The notes beneath the pieces were generated by a model. That model was given only the letters and a program-made list of their open reading frames with translations, was not told the DNA's origin and searched no databases. Below, piece by piece: positions 50,952 to 59,509 of a DNA stretch of 64,000 nucleotides. The translations under genes and the position numbers were made by a program. The stretch spans positions 3,286,001 through 3,350,000 of the forward strand of contig OZ253504.1 of NCBI GenBank assembly GCA_965262235.1, given 5' to 3'. Source of the DNA: CATQGW01 sp965262235 (GTDB taxonomy: Bacteria; Chloroflexota; Dehalococcoidia; Bin125). Numbering within the stretch: the stretch's first letter is position 1; each line of letters starts with the position of its first letter.

Positions 50952-53900
50952 GAGCCGCCGCCTCTCGGCGCTCCAGCGCCCTGGCCCGCGCCCTGCCCAG
51001 CGCCGCCAGCCGGGCCGCCTGCGGTGGCGGGGCCGGCGGAGAGCTGGGTGGCGGCGAAGGCGATCCCCTCGGTGTCGGCGCCGACCAGGACCGTGGCCCC
51101 GACCTCGAGGCCGGAGAGGATCTCGACATTGCTGCCGTCCGATTCGCCGATCTCGACCGCGACCCGCTCCCAGCCGCCTGAGTCGGTGGGCACCGCGACG
51201 TAGAAGGCGCCGTCGATCTGCCGGACTGCTGAGGTGGAAACCTGGACGGCTTCGGGGCGGATCGCCGTGAGGATGGTGACGCTGGCGCTCATGCCCGGCG
51301 CGGGCAGCGGGGCGCTGACATCGCCGGCGGCCTCACGCTCGGCCTCGCGGCGGTCGGCCGCTTCGAATCCGGAACGGAGCCGCGTCTTGAACTGTTGGGG
51401 GAGCTCGAAGCCGTCCGGCAGGACCACGCCTTCGGGCAGCGGTTCGTCGAAGGCGAGCGCACGGACGACATCGATGATGTCGACGCCCGCCGGGAGCGTG
51501 ACCTGGGCGGCGAACGCCTCGAGTGCCGCGCGGGCCTGAGGGTTGATCGCGGCTCCGCCGCCGCCGCCGGTGGCGCCCCCCGCGCCGATCGAGACCGCGC
51601 CCTGGCCGCCGATCGAGGCGAGTTCGTTCGCAACCGCCGCGAGCTCCTCCGGTGTGAGGATCGCGGCCTCGACGGAGTAGGTGACGACACCCTGTTGGGC
51701 CTCGGGCACACGGCCGACGGAGGCGATGCGGACGGCGTACTGCAGGTTGTCGATCGCGTCGAAGCCGGCGAGGCCGACCTGACCGGCTTCAAGCTCGAAC
51801 CATTCGGCCTCGGTGACGGTCAGGTCGATCACGATCTGGTTGCGGGTGCTGAGCACCAACGCGCTGGTGCCCGTCGTGACCTGATCGCCGGGACTGATGT
51901 TGAGCTCTTCGATGACTCCGGCGAACGGGGCGACGATCAGGAGCTCGTCGAGCGCGGCCCGTGCCTCGTCGAGCGCGATCTCGGCGAGGCGGACGTTCTG
52001 CACCTGTAGTTCAATCTGCGTGGCGGTGGAGCCGGAGAGCAGTTCGTCGAACCGGGCGTGGGCTTCCGCGAGGCTCGAGCGGGCGCTGTCGAGCGCGGCC
52101 TCGGCCTGGCGGATGTCGTCGTCGGTGGGCGGCGCGAGCAGCTCCTGCTGGCGGGCGAGGGCGGCGTCGCGGTTCGCCGCGGCGGCGGCGACGGCCTGCT
52201 GCGCCCCATAGATCGCGTCGGCGTCCGCGTCGGCGAGTAGCTCGTCGAGCCGGGCGTCGGCGGCGGCGTGGCTGGCGCGCGCGGCGGCGATCGACTGCTC
52301 GGCCTGGAAGATCTCATCCGCGCCGGCCGGGGTCAGCAGCTCGTCGAGGCGGGCGACGGCGGCGTTGTGGCTGGCGCGAGCGGCGGCGATCGACTGCTCG
52401 GCCTGGAAGATCTCGTCCGCGTCGGCCGGGCTGATCAGCTCCTCGAGCCGGGCGACGGCGGCGTTGTGGCTGGCGCGAGCGGCGCTGACGGCTTGTTCGG
52501 CCTGCGAGAGTTCGTCCGGGGTGGCGGGGCTGAGCAGCTCGGTGCGGCGGGCGAGTGCGGCGTCGCGGTTCGCCTCGGCGGCGGCGACGGCCTGCTCGGC
52601 CTGGAAGATCTCGTCATCGGTTGCCGGTGTGAGCAGGTCTCGCAGTCTCAGTTCGGCGGCTTCCAACGCGGCGACGGTGGATTGTTCGGTGGTGATCGCG
52701 CTTTCGCGGATGGAATGGGCCTCGATCAGAATCTCGGCGCGTCGGCGGAGGTTGTCGTAGACATCCTCGCTTTCGACTTCGAGAAACACCATCTGCTCGG
52801 TGGTCAGCGGAACGCTGGCGTCGCAGATCTCTTCCAGCGCCCGGTTCATGTCGCAGTAGCGCTCGAGCTCGTCCTCGAGCGCGTTGTCGGCGGCGACGGC
52901 CTGAGTAACGGCGTTGTTGAGTTGAGTCTTGGCGGCGGCGACGTTTGAGCGGGCGGTGGCGAGGTCGGCCTCGCTCGCGCCGCTGGTCAGGTTGGTCAGG
53001 GTTTGTTCAGCCCCGGACAGCTGCGAGCGGGCGTTGGCGACGGCCTGCTCGGCGGCCGCGAGGTCGGCCTCGCTCGCGCCGCTGGTCAGGTTGGTCAGGG
53101 TTTGTTCAGCGCCGGACAGTTGCGATAGGGCGTTGGCGACGGCCTGCTCGGCGGCGGCGAGGTCGGCGTCGCTGGGGCCGCTGGTCAGATTGGTCAGGGT
53201 TTGTTCAGCGCCGGACAGTTGGCTGAGGGCGCTGGCGACGGCCTGCTCGGCGGCGGCGAGGTCGGCGTCGCTGGGGCCGCTGGTCAGGTTGGTCAGGGTT
53301 TGTTCAGCCCCCGACAGCTGGCTGAGGGCCGTGGCGACGGCCTGTTGGGCGGCGGCAAGGTCGGCGGCGTTGATCTCGGAGGTGAGGTCGGAGAGCGACT
53401 GTTCCGCGCCGGAGAGCTGGGAGCGGGCGTTGGCGACGGCCTGCTCGGCGGCGACGATCTCGCTGTTGTCCGGTGGCTCGCTGAGGCGCTGGAGGGTGAG
53501 CTCGGCGCCGACGACCTGTGATTCGGCGGCAGCGATGGCGCGCTCGGCAGCGGCGATGTCAGCCGCAACGGGGTCTTCGCGGAGCTCGTCGAGCCGTAGC
53601 TGGGCGAGGCGCAGCTGGACTTCGGCGGTTTCGAGCCGGCGGCGCGCCGCGCCGTCGTCAAGGGTCGCGAGCACGGCGCCGACGCTGACTCGATCGCCGA
53701 CCGCCACCGCGACGGAGGCGACGACGCCGGCTCCAGCGAAGCTGAGGGTCGCGCTGTTCGCGGCCGCGGCGGTTCCGGAGAGTGCGGCGGTGGTAGTCAG
53801 GCGGGCGGAGACGGCCGGCAGCTGCTGCGGCTCAGCGATGAGCACTTCGTCTTCGGGCTGGGTGAAGTACCAGATCAGGACGGCGATCAGGGCGACGGCG

Positions 53901-53983
53901 ATCAGGGCGACGAGCAGCAACCAGCGGCGCGGTCCGCGGCGACCACGGACCAGAGCATCGATGTCGACCTCTTGCGTGGTCAT
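50948..53983 (-). CDS. Very long HlyD/MacA-like periplasmic adaptor
   Basis: A 1011-residue membrane-fusion protein, against 350-450 for ordinary MacA. A membrane helix (WLLLVALIAVALIAVLIWYF, 21-40) is followed by a short lipoyl-like half (LSFAGAGVVASVAVAVGDRV). The coiled-coil region from about 100 to 690 is built from repeating units of about 33 residues. The return lipoyl half is VAPFAGVIEELNISPGDQVT, and beta-barrel domains come last. The first arm repeats AAAEQAVANALSQLSGAEQT; the second repeats EIFQAEQSIAAARASHNAAV. The length suggests a long tube or hairpin through a thick envelope. A Gly-rich C-terminus ends in GAPRGGGS. Confidence 0.88.
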   Translation of the reverse strand: MTTQEVDIDALVRGRRGPRRWLLLVALIAVALIAVLIWYFTQPEDEVLIAEPQQLPAVSARLTTTAALSGTAAAANSATLSFAGAGVVASVAVAVGDRVSVGAVLATLDDGAARRRLETAEVQLRLAQLRLDELREDPVAADIAAAERAIAAAESQVVGAELTLQRLSEPPDNSEIVAAEQAVANARSQLSGAEQSLSDLTSEINAADLAAAQQAVATALSQLSGAEQTLTNLTSGPSDADLAAAEQAVASALSQLSGAEQTLTNLTSGPSDADLAAAEQAVANALSQLSGAEQTLTNLTSGASEADLAAAEQAVANARSQLSGAEQTLTNLTSGASEADLATARSNVAAAKTQLNNAVTQAVAADNALEDELERYCDMNRALEEICDASVPLTTEQMVFLEVESEDVYDNLRRRAEILIEAHSIRESAITTEQSTVAALEAAELRLRDLLTPATDDEIFQAEQAVAAAEANRDAALARRTELLSPATPDELSQAEQAVSAARASHNAAVARLEELISPADADEIFQAEQSIAAARASHNAAVARLDELLTPAGADEIFQAEQSIAAARASHAAADARLDELLADADADAIYGAQQAVAAAAANRDAALARQQELLAPPTDDDIRQAEAALDSARSSLAEAHARFDELLSGSTATQIELQVQNVRLAEIALDEARAALDELLIVAPFAGVIEELNISPGDQVTTGTSALVLSTRNQIVIDLTVTEAEWFELEAGQVGLAGFDAIDNLQYAVRIASVGRVPEAQQGVVTYSVEAAILTPEELAAVANELASIGGQGAVSIGAGGATGGGGGAAINPQARAALEAFAAQVTLPAGVDIIDVVRALAFDEPLPEGVVLPDGFELPQQFKTRLRSGFEAADRREAEREAAGDVSAPLPAPGMSASVTILTAIRPEAVQVSTSAVRQIDGAFYVAVPTDSGGWERVAVEIGESDGSNVEILSGLEVGATVLVGADTEGIAFAATQLSAGPATAGGPAGGAGQGAGQGAGAPRGGGS
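52940..53440 (-). repeat. 99-base tandem repeats in the adaptor gene
   Basis: Five or so near-identical units around GGTCAGGGTTTGTTCAGC recur every 99 bases, each encoding a 33-residue coiled-coil segment. Their similarity points to recent unequal exchange. A second family of 99-base units occurs at about 52130-52560. Confidence 0.8.
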
Positions 53984-54098
53984 GTTGGCGCATCCTCAGG
54001 GGGCGGGCCTGATCGGCCCACAGGCGGGTCGCACGCCAGGCAGCAGATGTCAGCGCGACCCTCGACCTGAGTAATGTCGCGTGAAAGCGGCGCTGGCG

Positions 54099-54929
54099 CT
54101 ACTGGCCGACGAACAGGCCGCCGTCGGGGTGGAGGATCTGGCCGGTCATGTAGTCGGACTGCGGGCTGAGCAGGAAGAGCGAGGCCTCGGCGATGTCGGC
54201 GGCCTCGCCGAGACGTCCGAGCGGGACGGTGCGTTCGAACTGTGCGCGGCGCGATTCGTCGCTGGTGACGCCGATCGCCATTGGGGTATCGATCACGCCG
54301 GGGGCGACCGTGTTGACGCGAATGCCGTGGGGCGCGAGTTCGAGCGCCAGGCAACGGGTGAGCATCCAGACGCCGGCCTTGGAGACGGAGTACTCGGCGC
54401 TGCCGCGTATCGGGATTTTGGCCGCGCCCGAGGAGATGTTGACGATCGCGCCGCCTTCGCTCTGGGCGATCAGCTGGCGGGCGACGTAGCGGTTGGTCAG
54501 CATCACGCCGGTGAGGTTGACGGCGAGGACGCGCTCCCAGAACTCGAGCGGCTTGTTGGTGAGGTGCCCGCTGGTGCGGTCGGGGTTGGCGTCTTCGGGC
54601 GAGATTTCGCCGCTGACGTAGTGGGCGCTGAGGATGCCGGCGGCGGCGACGCAGTAGTCGAGCCGGCCGAACTCATCGACCGCGGTCTGGACCATGGCCT
54701 GGCAGTCGGCGTCGCTGGAGACATCAACGCCGACATAGACGGCGCGGCCGTTGGCCGCTTCGATCATGGCGATGGTCTCAGCGCCGCGCGGGTCATCGGG
54801 CAGGCCGGCGACGACGACGGCCGCGCCCTCGCGGGCGAGGCGGACGCTGGTCTCGCGGCCCATGCCGCTGGCGCCGCCGGTGACGAGGGCGACGCTGCCT
54901 TCAAACCGTCGCGGGGACCAGTCAGCCAT
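54099..54929 (-). CDS. SDR-family oxidoreductase (copy 2)
   Basis: A 276-residue paralogue of 46827-47669. It has VTGGASGMGRETSVRLAREG, ISSGAAKIPIRGSAEYSVSK (catalytic Tyr-X3-Lys) and the shared end YMTGQILHPDGGLFVGQ. ATG 54929 (MADWSPRRFEG) is chosen; an upstream frame to 55052 overlaps the DUF35 gene. It follows that gene by 22 bases, so it belongs to the thiolase-like/DUF35 operon and probably oxidises a hydroxyacyl intermediate of the same pathway. Confidence 0.9.
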   Translation of the reverse strand: MADWSPRRFEGSVALVTGGASGMGRETSVRLAREGAAVVVAGLPDDPRGAETIAMIEAANGRAVYVGVDVSSDADCQAMVQTAVDEFGRLDYCVAAAGILSAHYVSGEISPEDANPDRTSGHLTNKPLEFWERVLAVNLTGVMLTNRYVARQLIAQSEGGAIVNISSGAAKIPIRGSAEYSVSKAGVWMLTRCLALELAPHGIRVNTVAPGVIDTPMAIGVTSDESRRAQFERTVPLGRLGEAADIAEASLFLLSPQSDYMTGQILHPDGGLFVGQ

Positions 54930-54951
54930 GTCGGTCCTCCCGTTGAGCCGC

Positions 54952-55482
54952 TTAGACGCCGTTGACCTGCTGCGGGTAGCGCCAGATGGCGTCGGGCTGC
55001 TCGGCCGCTTCGTCGAGCGTCCAGTGGGGCAGCGCGAGGCCGGAGGCGACATCCTTGTAGACCATGCGCATGCGGCTGCCGATGCCGACCTGCCGGACGA
55101 GCTCCGGCGGGGCGAACTCGCCGTCGGGGGTGACGAGATTGCCGGCGACGCGGATCGCCTCGTGCTCGGTGGGGACGCCGGCCTGGGTGTCGAGCTCGAC
55201 GAGCAGGATCATGTAGGGGGCGCGCTCGCGCATGGCGGGCTGGATGGCGTGGTGGACCTCGCCGTAGGAGTGGACCTCACCGCGTGCGTCGACCGGCGTC
55301 CAGGTGAACTCGCGGTTGGAGCACCAGGGGCAGGCGGTGCCGGGCGGGTAGCGCAGCAGGTTGCAGGTGGTGCAGCGCTGCAAGTGGAAATTGTGCTCGG
55401 CGCAGTGCTGGAAGTAGGCCTTGTTCTCGTTGTCGAGGTCGAGGACCGTGAGGGTCATTCCGAGATATTCGCCCTGCGGCAT
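54952..55482 (-). CDS. DUF35 zinc-ribbon/OB-fold protein (ChsH2-like)
   Basis: A 176-residue protein with an intact rubredoxin-like zinc ribbon (C37, C40, C51, C54 in CTTC and CPWC) and an OB-fold second half (VHSYGEVHHAIQPA...YMILLVELDTQAG). In steroid-degrading bacteria such proteins form a complex with Ltp-type thiolase-like aldolases. Its partner gene lies just upstream (55550-56809), 67 bases away. The N-terminal 20 residues are longer than usual. Confidence 0.88.
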   Translation of the reverse strand: MPQGEYLGMTLTVLDLDNENKAYFQHCAEHNFHLQRCTTCNLLRYPPGTACPWCSNREFTWTPVDARGEVHSYGEVHHAIQPAMRERAPYMILLVELDTQAGVPTEHEAIRVAGNLVTPDGEFAPPELVRQVGIGSRMRMVYKDVASGLALPHWTLDEAAEQPDAIWRYPQQVNGV

Positions 55483-55549
55483 TCTTTTTTCCTTAGCGCT
55501 TGTGCTCTTGGCGGCTCTGGGCGGCTCTTGGCGTGCTGTGCTCTCGCGG

Positions 55550-56809
55550 CTAGCCCTTGCGCATGATCAGCGAGGAGCCGGTGCCGGGCATGGCCCAGCC
55601 GAGGTTCTGCGTGATGTTGACGTCGGGCACCTGGCGGCAGCCGCCGCCGTTGGCGGGGGTGGCGTAGTTGAAGGTGTGCTGGCGCGAGCCGTTCGCGTCG
55701 ACCGGGCAGTAGTCATCGACCTCGCCGCGCAGTTGGCGGACGTTCTCGATGATCATGTTCATGCCGTGGGTGTAGCCCTCGCAGAGGTGGCCGCCGGAGG
55801 TGTTGTTGGGGCGGCCGCCGCCGAGCCGCATGATCCCGCTGCTGACGTAGTCGCCGCCCTCGCCCTTCTCGCAGAAGCCGTAGTCCTCGAGCTGGAGCAT
55901 CGAGGTGAAGGTGAAGGCGTCATAGGCGCCGGTGCACTGGATGTCGTCGGGGCCGAGGCCCGCGTTGCGGTAGATGATGTCCTTGATGTAGTAGCCGGCG
56001 ACCGTGGAGATCGGGCCGTGCTGGAAGTGCATGTCGATCCGCGGCTTGCAGACGCGCCCGGCGACGCCCATGATTCGCGCCGGGGTGTTCTTGTAGTCGT
56101 AGGCGCGGTTGGCGCGGGTGACGATCAGCGCGGTGGCGTTGTCGGTCTCGACGCAGCAGTCGAGCAGGTGCAGCGGCTTGCAGATCATCCGGCTGTTGAC
56201 CACGTCTTCAACCGTGACGGGCTGCTTGTAGTAGGCCTTGGGGTTGTTGGCGGCGTGCTCCGAGTGGATCACCTTCACCATCGCCACCTGCTCGGGGGTG
56301 GTGCCGTAGTCGTACATGTGGCGCATGAAGGTGGGGCTGAAGCTCTGCCCGGCGGAGAACCAGCCGTAGGCCGAGGTGTGCAGCGCGTCGCCGCCGACGG
56401 GCACGCTGGCTCGTGCGCCGGTGCCGCCGATGCGGACCTGCGAGTAGCCGTTCATCGAGCGAAAGATCACGACGGTCTGGCACATGCCGGCCTCGATCGC
56501 GCCGATCGCGAGGCCGATCAGCGCCTCGCTGCTGGAGCCGCCGCCCTGCACATCCATGTAGAAGTTGAGCCGGATGCCGAGATCGCCGGCGAGCATCGGC
56601 GAGGCGGTCGAGTCGTTCCCCGAGTAGGACATCATGCCGTCGATTTCGCCAGCGGGGATGCCGGCGTCGTCCATGGCGTTCTTGATCGCCCAGGTGCCGA
56701 GCGCGCGGGTGGTCATGCCGGAGCCGCGGGTGTAGGTGGTTTCGCCGACGCCGATGATGGCGTACTTGTCGCGGAGATACGTGTCCGCGGTCGTGTCGAT
56801 CTGGGTCAT
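55550..56809 (-). CDS. Thiolase-like protein (SCP-x/Ltp type), second copy
   Basis: A 419-residue thiolase-fold protein. The usual nucleophile region reads DVQGGGSSSEALIGLAIGAI, with no cysteine, as in Ltp-type aldolases. The late motif GAYDAFTFTSMLQLEDYGFCEKGEGG and NTSGGHLCEGYTHGMNM match that group well. Together with the intact DUF35 partner it probably forms a retro-aldolase or acyl-processing complex in side-chain or ring degradation. The gene cluster continues with an SDR downstream. Confidence 0.85.
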   Translation of the reverse strand: MTQIDTTADTYLRDKYAIIGVGETTYTRGSGMTTRALGTWAIKNAMDDAGIPAGEIDGMMSYSGNDSTASPMLAGDLGIRLNFYMDVQGGGSSSEALIGLAIGAIEAGMCQTVVIFRSMNGYSQVRIGGTGARASVPVGGDALHTSAYGWFSAGQSFSPTFMRHMYDYGTTPEQVAMVKVIHSEHAANNPKAYYKQPVTVEDVVNSRMICKPLHLLDCCVETDNATALIVTRANRAYDYKNTPARIMGVAGRVCKPRIDMHFQHGPISTVAGYYIKDIIYRNAGLGPDDIQCTGAYDAFTFTSMLQLEDYGFCEKGEGGDYVSSGIMRLGGGRPNNTSGGHLCEGYTHGMNMIIENVRQLRGEVDDYCPVDANGSRQHTFNYATPANGGGCRQVPDVNITQNLGWAMPGTGSSLIMRKG

Positions 56810-56873
56810 TGAGCCGACTCCTCTCGAGTCTGCCGTGGGTACTGCGGCAGCGGGCGCAGTCTAGGGGAGCGTC

Positions 56874-57473
56874 TTAGTCCTGCGGAGCGACGGGCTCGCG
56901 GGAGAAGACGGCGCCGTAGAGCCAAAGTCCGCGCCGCCCAACCAGCTCGGCCATCTGTCGGTAGGCGCGTCGGCGGTAGCCCCAGCCCGACGGCTGTTCG
57001 GGGGAGTCGGCGGAGGAATCGTCGCTGACGACGCGCTCGACCTGCTCGAGCCAGTCGAAGAGTTGGACTTCGGCGAGTTCGCGCAGCTCGTCGCGGCTGA
57101 GCGCGATCGGTGAGCCGTCGCGATCGCGGATTTCGAGCTGCTCCGCACCGGCCAGGGCATCGGGGAGGGAGGCGTCGAACGACGCGCGGTCCATCACGCA
57201 GTTGCACCAGGCGAGATGCTCGGCGCGCTCGCCGATCAGCTCCTGCACGCGCGGGCGCTGGTCGAGCGACAGGCTGAAGCTCTGGAAGGTCTCGGTCCCG
57301 TAGATCGAGTGGAACATGCCGGCTGCGGCGACGCGGGCCGATGCGCCGCGGGCGAGCAGGAGGTCGTGCACTGCGCAGAGATGCTGCAGGAAGTCGCCGC
57401 CGGTGTGGTCCACATCGGCGGTACCGACCGAGTCGAGAAACGCGACCATCTCGTGGCGCGGGGCGACCTCCAT
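56874..57473 (-). CDS. DUF6817-like HD-type protein
   Basis: A 199-residue protein whose N-terminal half contains DHTGGDFLQHLCAVHDLLLA followed by AAGMFHSIYGTETF. This is an HD-like arrangement of His and Asp seen in DUF6817 proteins, possibly a metal-dependent phosphohydrolase. The C-terminal half has EVQLFDWLEQVERVV and no known domain. Start: ATG 57473 behind GAAGGAGCG; the ATG at 57524 lacks a site. It precedes the thiolase-like gene by 64 bases, so co-transcription is possible. Function unproven. Confidence 0.6.
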   Translation of the reverse strand: MEVAPRHEMVAFLDSVGTADVDHTGGDFLQHLCAVHDLLLARGASARVAAAGMFHSIYGTETFQSFSLSLDQRPRVQELIGERAEHLAWCNCVMDRASFDASLPDALAGAEQLEIRDRDGSPIALSRDELRELAEVQLFDWLEQVERVVSDDSSADSPEQPSGWGYRRRAYRQMAELVGRRGLWLYGAVFSREPVAPQD

Positions 57474-57552
57474 AGCAACGCTCCTTCTGTGTGCTGTTGC
57501 GGCCTCTATCCTACGGTCGATCAACCGACCAACGATGCGTGAGGATGAGACG

Positions 57553-58311
57553 ATGCCCGCCGCCCTGACCGACCAGCAAGTTGCAACCGCCGCCGATTTC
57601 CTGGACGCCGCTGCGGCGGCGGGCGGCGCGCTGCCGACGATTCCCGACGACTGCCGGCCCGAAACCGCGGCCGATGGTCAGCGCATCTTTGCGGCGCGCT
57701 GGGCCAAGACGGGCGAGCCGGCGGTGGCCTGGAAGGCGGCGGTGCTGGAGGGCGCGATGGTGCTGGCGCCCTTCTTCGAGGGGATGGTCTTCGACAGCCC
57801 GGCGCAGATCGCGGGATCGGTGTTCGGCCGCTGCGTGATCGAGGGCGAGGTCGCCTTCCGGATCGACGCAGCTCTGGCGCCGCGCGAGGGCGGCTACAGC
57901 GACGACGAGGTGCACGCGGCGGTGGGTAGCGCGCACGCGGTGATCGAGGCGCCGAACATGCGCTTCGCGGAAGTGCCGCCGGGGATGCCCAGCATGGCGG
58001 CGGACGGAGTTGGCGCGCAGGCGCTGGTCATGGGGCCGGAGATTTCCGACTGGCAGGATCGCGACCTCCGAGCGGTGGAGGTCGACGTGCTGATGGACGG
58101 CGAGTCGGTCGCGGGAGGCCGTGATGAGCGTCCGGATCCGCTGGAGATTCTGACCGCGACCGTCAATGAGATCGGGGCCCGCGGAATGACCGTGGAGGCG
58201 GGACAGGTGATCACGACGGGCGCCGCAGCGATCTATCAGCCGGCGTCGGCAGGTCAGACAGCGACGGTGCGGTTCCCGGGGATCGGCGATGTGGTGCTGG
58301 AGCTGACGTAG
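57553..58311 (+). CDS. 2-keto-4-pentenoate hydratase-family protein
   Basis: A 252-residue member of the MhpD/TesE fumarylacetoacetate-hydrolase-like family, which hydrate 2-hydroxypenta-2,4-dienoate produced by meta-cleavage of aromatic or steroid rings. Support comes from LPTIPDDCRPETAADGQRIF, VAWKAAV, the metal-ligand region IEGEVAFRIDAAL, and a central HAVIEAPNMRF. ATG 57553 follows GAGGATGAG; upstream frames overlap the divergent gene. With the neighbouring Ltp/DUF35/SDR genes it suggests degradation of a ring compound or sterol-like molecule. Confidence 0.8.
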   Translation: MPAALTDQQVATAADFLDAAAAAGGALPTIPDDCRPETAADGQRIFAARWAKTGEPAVAWKAAVLEGAMVLAPFFEGMVFDSPAQIAGSVFGRCVIEGEVAFRIDAALAPREGGYSDDEVHAAVGSAHAVIEAPNMRFAEVPPGMPSMAADGVGAQALVMGPEISDWQDRDLRAVEVDVLMDGESVAGGRDERPDPLEILTATVNEIGARGMTVEAGQVITTGAAAIYQPASAGQTATVRFPGIGDVVLELT

Positions 58312-58325
58312 GCCGGCGCACCACT

Positions 58326-58769
58326 TCAGCCTCCGCCGGCGTACTCGCCGATCCAGTGGACGTTCTCGGAGACTTGCTGCACTGAGCGAGTGAAGCGGCG
58401 GTCGGCGGTCCAGAGTTCGCAGTTGAGCGCTTCCGCGAGCGCGAGGTAGTGCGCGTCGTAAGCGGCCGACTGTGCGGTTGCGGTCGCCAGCTCAAGGGCT
58501 CGCAGATGCAGTCCGTCGGTGTCACGCAGCTGGATTCCCGATGCCATCAAGGTCTGAAATGCTTCAAGGGCGTCCGGAAACACCAGCGCCCCGCGCACGA
58601 CCTTGCGATGTAGGGCGTTGGCCACCTCGAATGGGAACAGCGGAGGCGCAACAGCCTGAATCCCGTCGCGGATCCAAGCGCCGCTGAGTGCGCGCGCGAC
58701 GGCTGAATAGTCCTCAGGCACGACGAGTTTGACCGCGAGACTGGCGTCAATCACGGCCTCCGTTATCAC
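58326..58769 (-). CDS. vapC: PIN-domain toxin (VapC family)
   Basis: A 147-residue PIN-domain ribonuclease. Conserved acidic residues appear in order: VIDASLAVKLV (D8), PFEVANALHRKV (E), YDAHYLALAEAL (D) and LWTADRRF (D). Predicted toxin cleaving RNA, blocked by the antitoxin encoded just upstream with a four-base ATGA overlap. Length is normal for VapC. A strong TA pairing by position. Confidence 0.85.
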   Translation of the reverse strand: MITEAVIDASLAVKLVVPEDYSAVARALSGAWIRDGIQAVAPPLFPFEVANALHRKVVRGALVFPDALEAFQTLMASGIQLRDTDGLHLRALELATATAQSAAYDAHYLALAEALNCELWTADRRFTRSVQQVSENVHWIGEYAGGG

Positions 58770-59065
58770 AGAGTGTCCAGTTGCTCGTCACGGATCGCTC
58801 TTGCTTCGCGGAGGTCCTCAACGGAATCGCCAGCCATTATGCCGTCTCCGAAGAGCCTGGTGCGGAGGGCGTCCATCCGGTTGAGGGAATCTTCGTTCCA
58901 CGGGAGCGGTTCAATGCCCGCAGCGGTCTCACGCTGCAGGGCGTGTTCAATGGCGGTTTGGCAGTACTCGCGCATCGGCACGCCCTTCAACGCCGCAATG
59001 GCCTTGAGGCGGCGATGCAGAGGTACGTCCAGATCGAGCGTCAGTCTTGCCGTCTCTGTGACCAT
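58766..59065 (-). CDS. VapB-like antitoxin (ribbon-helix-helix)
   Basis: A 99-residue protein with a short N-terminal DNA-binding strand and two helices (ARLTLDLDVPLHRRLKAIAA then PMREYCQTAIEHAL), a ribbon-helix-helix of the Arc/MetJ type. A C-terminal tail of about 50 residues should wrap the toxin. ATG 59065 is chosen; the longer frame starts with a TTG and has no similarity. It precedes vapC with a four-base overlap. Confidence 0.8.
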   Translation of the reverse strand: MVTETARLTLDLDVPLHRRLKAIAALKGVPMREYCQTAIEHALQRETAAGIEPLPWNEDSLNRMDALRTRLFGDGIMAGDSVEDLREARAIRDEQLDTL

Positions 59066-59132
59066 GTTCCCGCCTCGTCTTTCGCTGCCTACAGTTGCAG
59101 CGTAGCGCAAATGCTGAAATACAGAAATACGC

Positions 59133-59420
59133 TCACTCCTCAATGCGGCCGATGGCGTTGACTTTCCAGACTCCGTCGACCTCTTGCCACTCGGTGTAGA
59201 TGGCGCCTTCGCCGTCGTCGCCGCGGAACCAGATGCGGAACCGGTCGTCGCCCTGAGCGGTGATCTCGTATTCGTCGGAGCCCTCGGCGCTGTCGGGTTG
59301 GGCCTGCATCGCGAGGGCCTGGATCAGGCCCTGGGGGGTGAAGCTGGGCATCAGGGCGGCGATGTTGTTGGCGATCAGGTTCTGGGCCAGCTGATCGACG
59401 GCATCTGACAGCTCCGCCAC
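59133..59420 (-). CDS. Small protein of unknown function
   Basis: A 95-residue protein starting at GTG 59420 behind GAGGTGA. An amphipathic N-terminal helical region (AVDQLAQNLIANNIAALMPSF) is followed by beta-rich sequence (YEITAQGDDRFRIWFRGDDG...WQEVDGVWKVNAIGR). The layout resembles small NTF2-like or binding proteins, but no family is certain. It is divergent from the ABC ATPase gene 89 bases away. Confidence 0.6.
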   Translation of the reverse strand: MAELSDAVDQLAQNLIANNIAALMPSFTPQGLIQALAMQAQPDSAEGSDEYEITAQGDDRFRIWFRGDDGEGAIYTEWQEVDGVWKVNAIGRIEE

Positions 59421-59509
59421 AGTTCACCTCTTTCTGCGAATCGCGCACCCCGTGACGCACATCCCGCGTATGGTCGCAGGGTACGCGCGGGGGAAGCTTC
59501 GGAGGTCTC

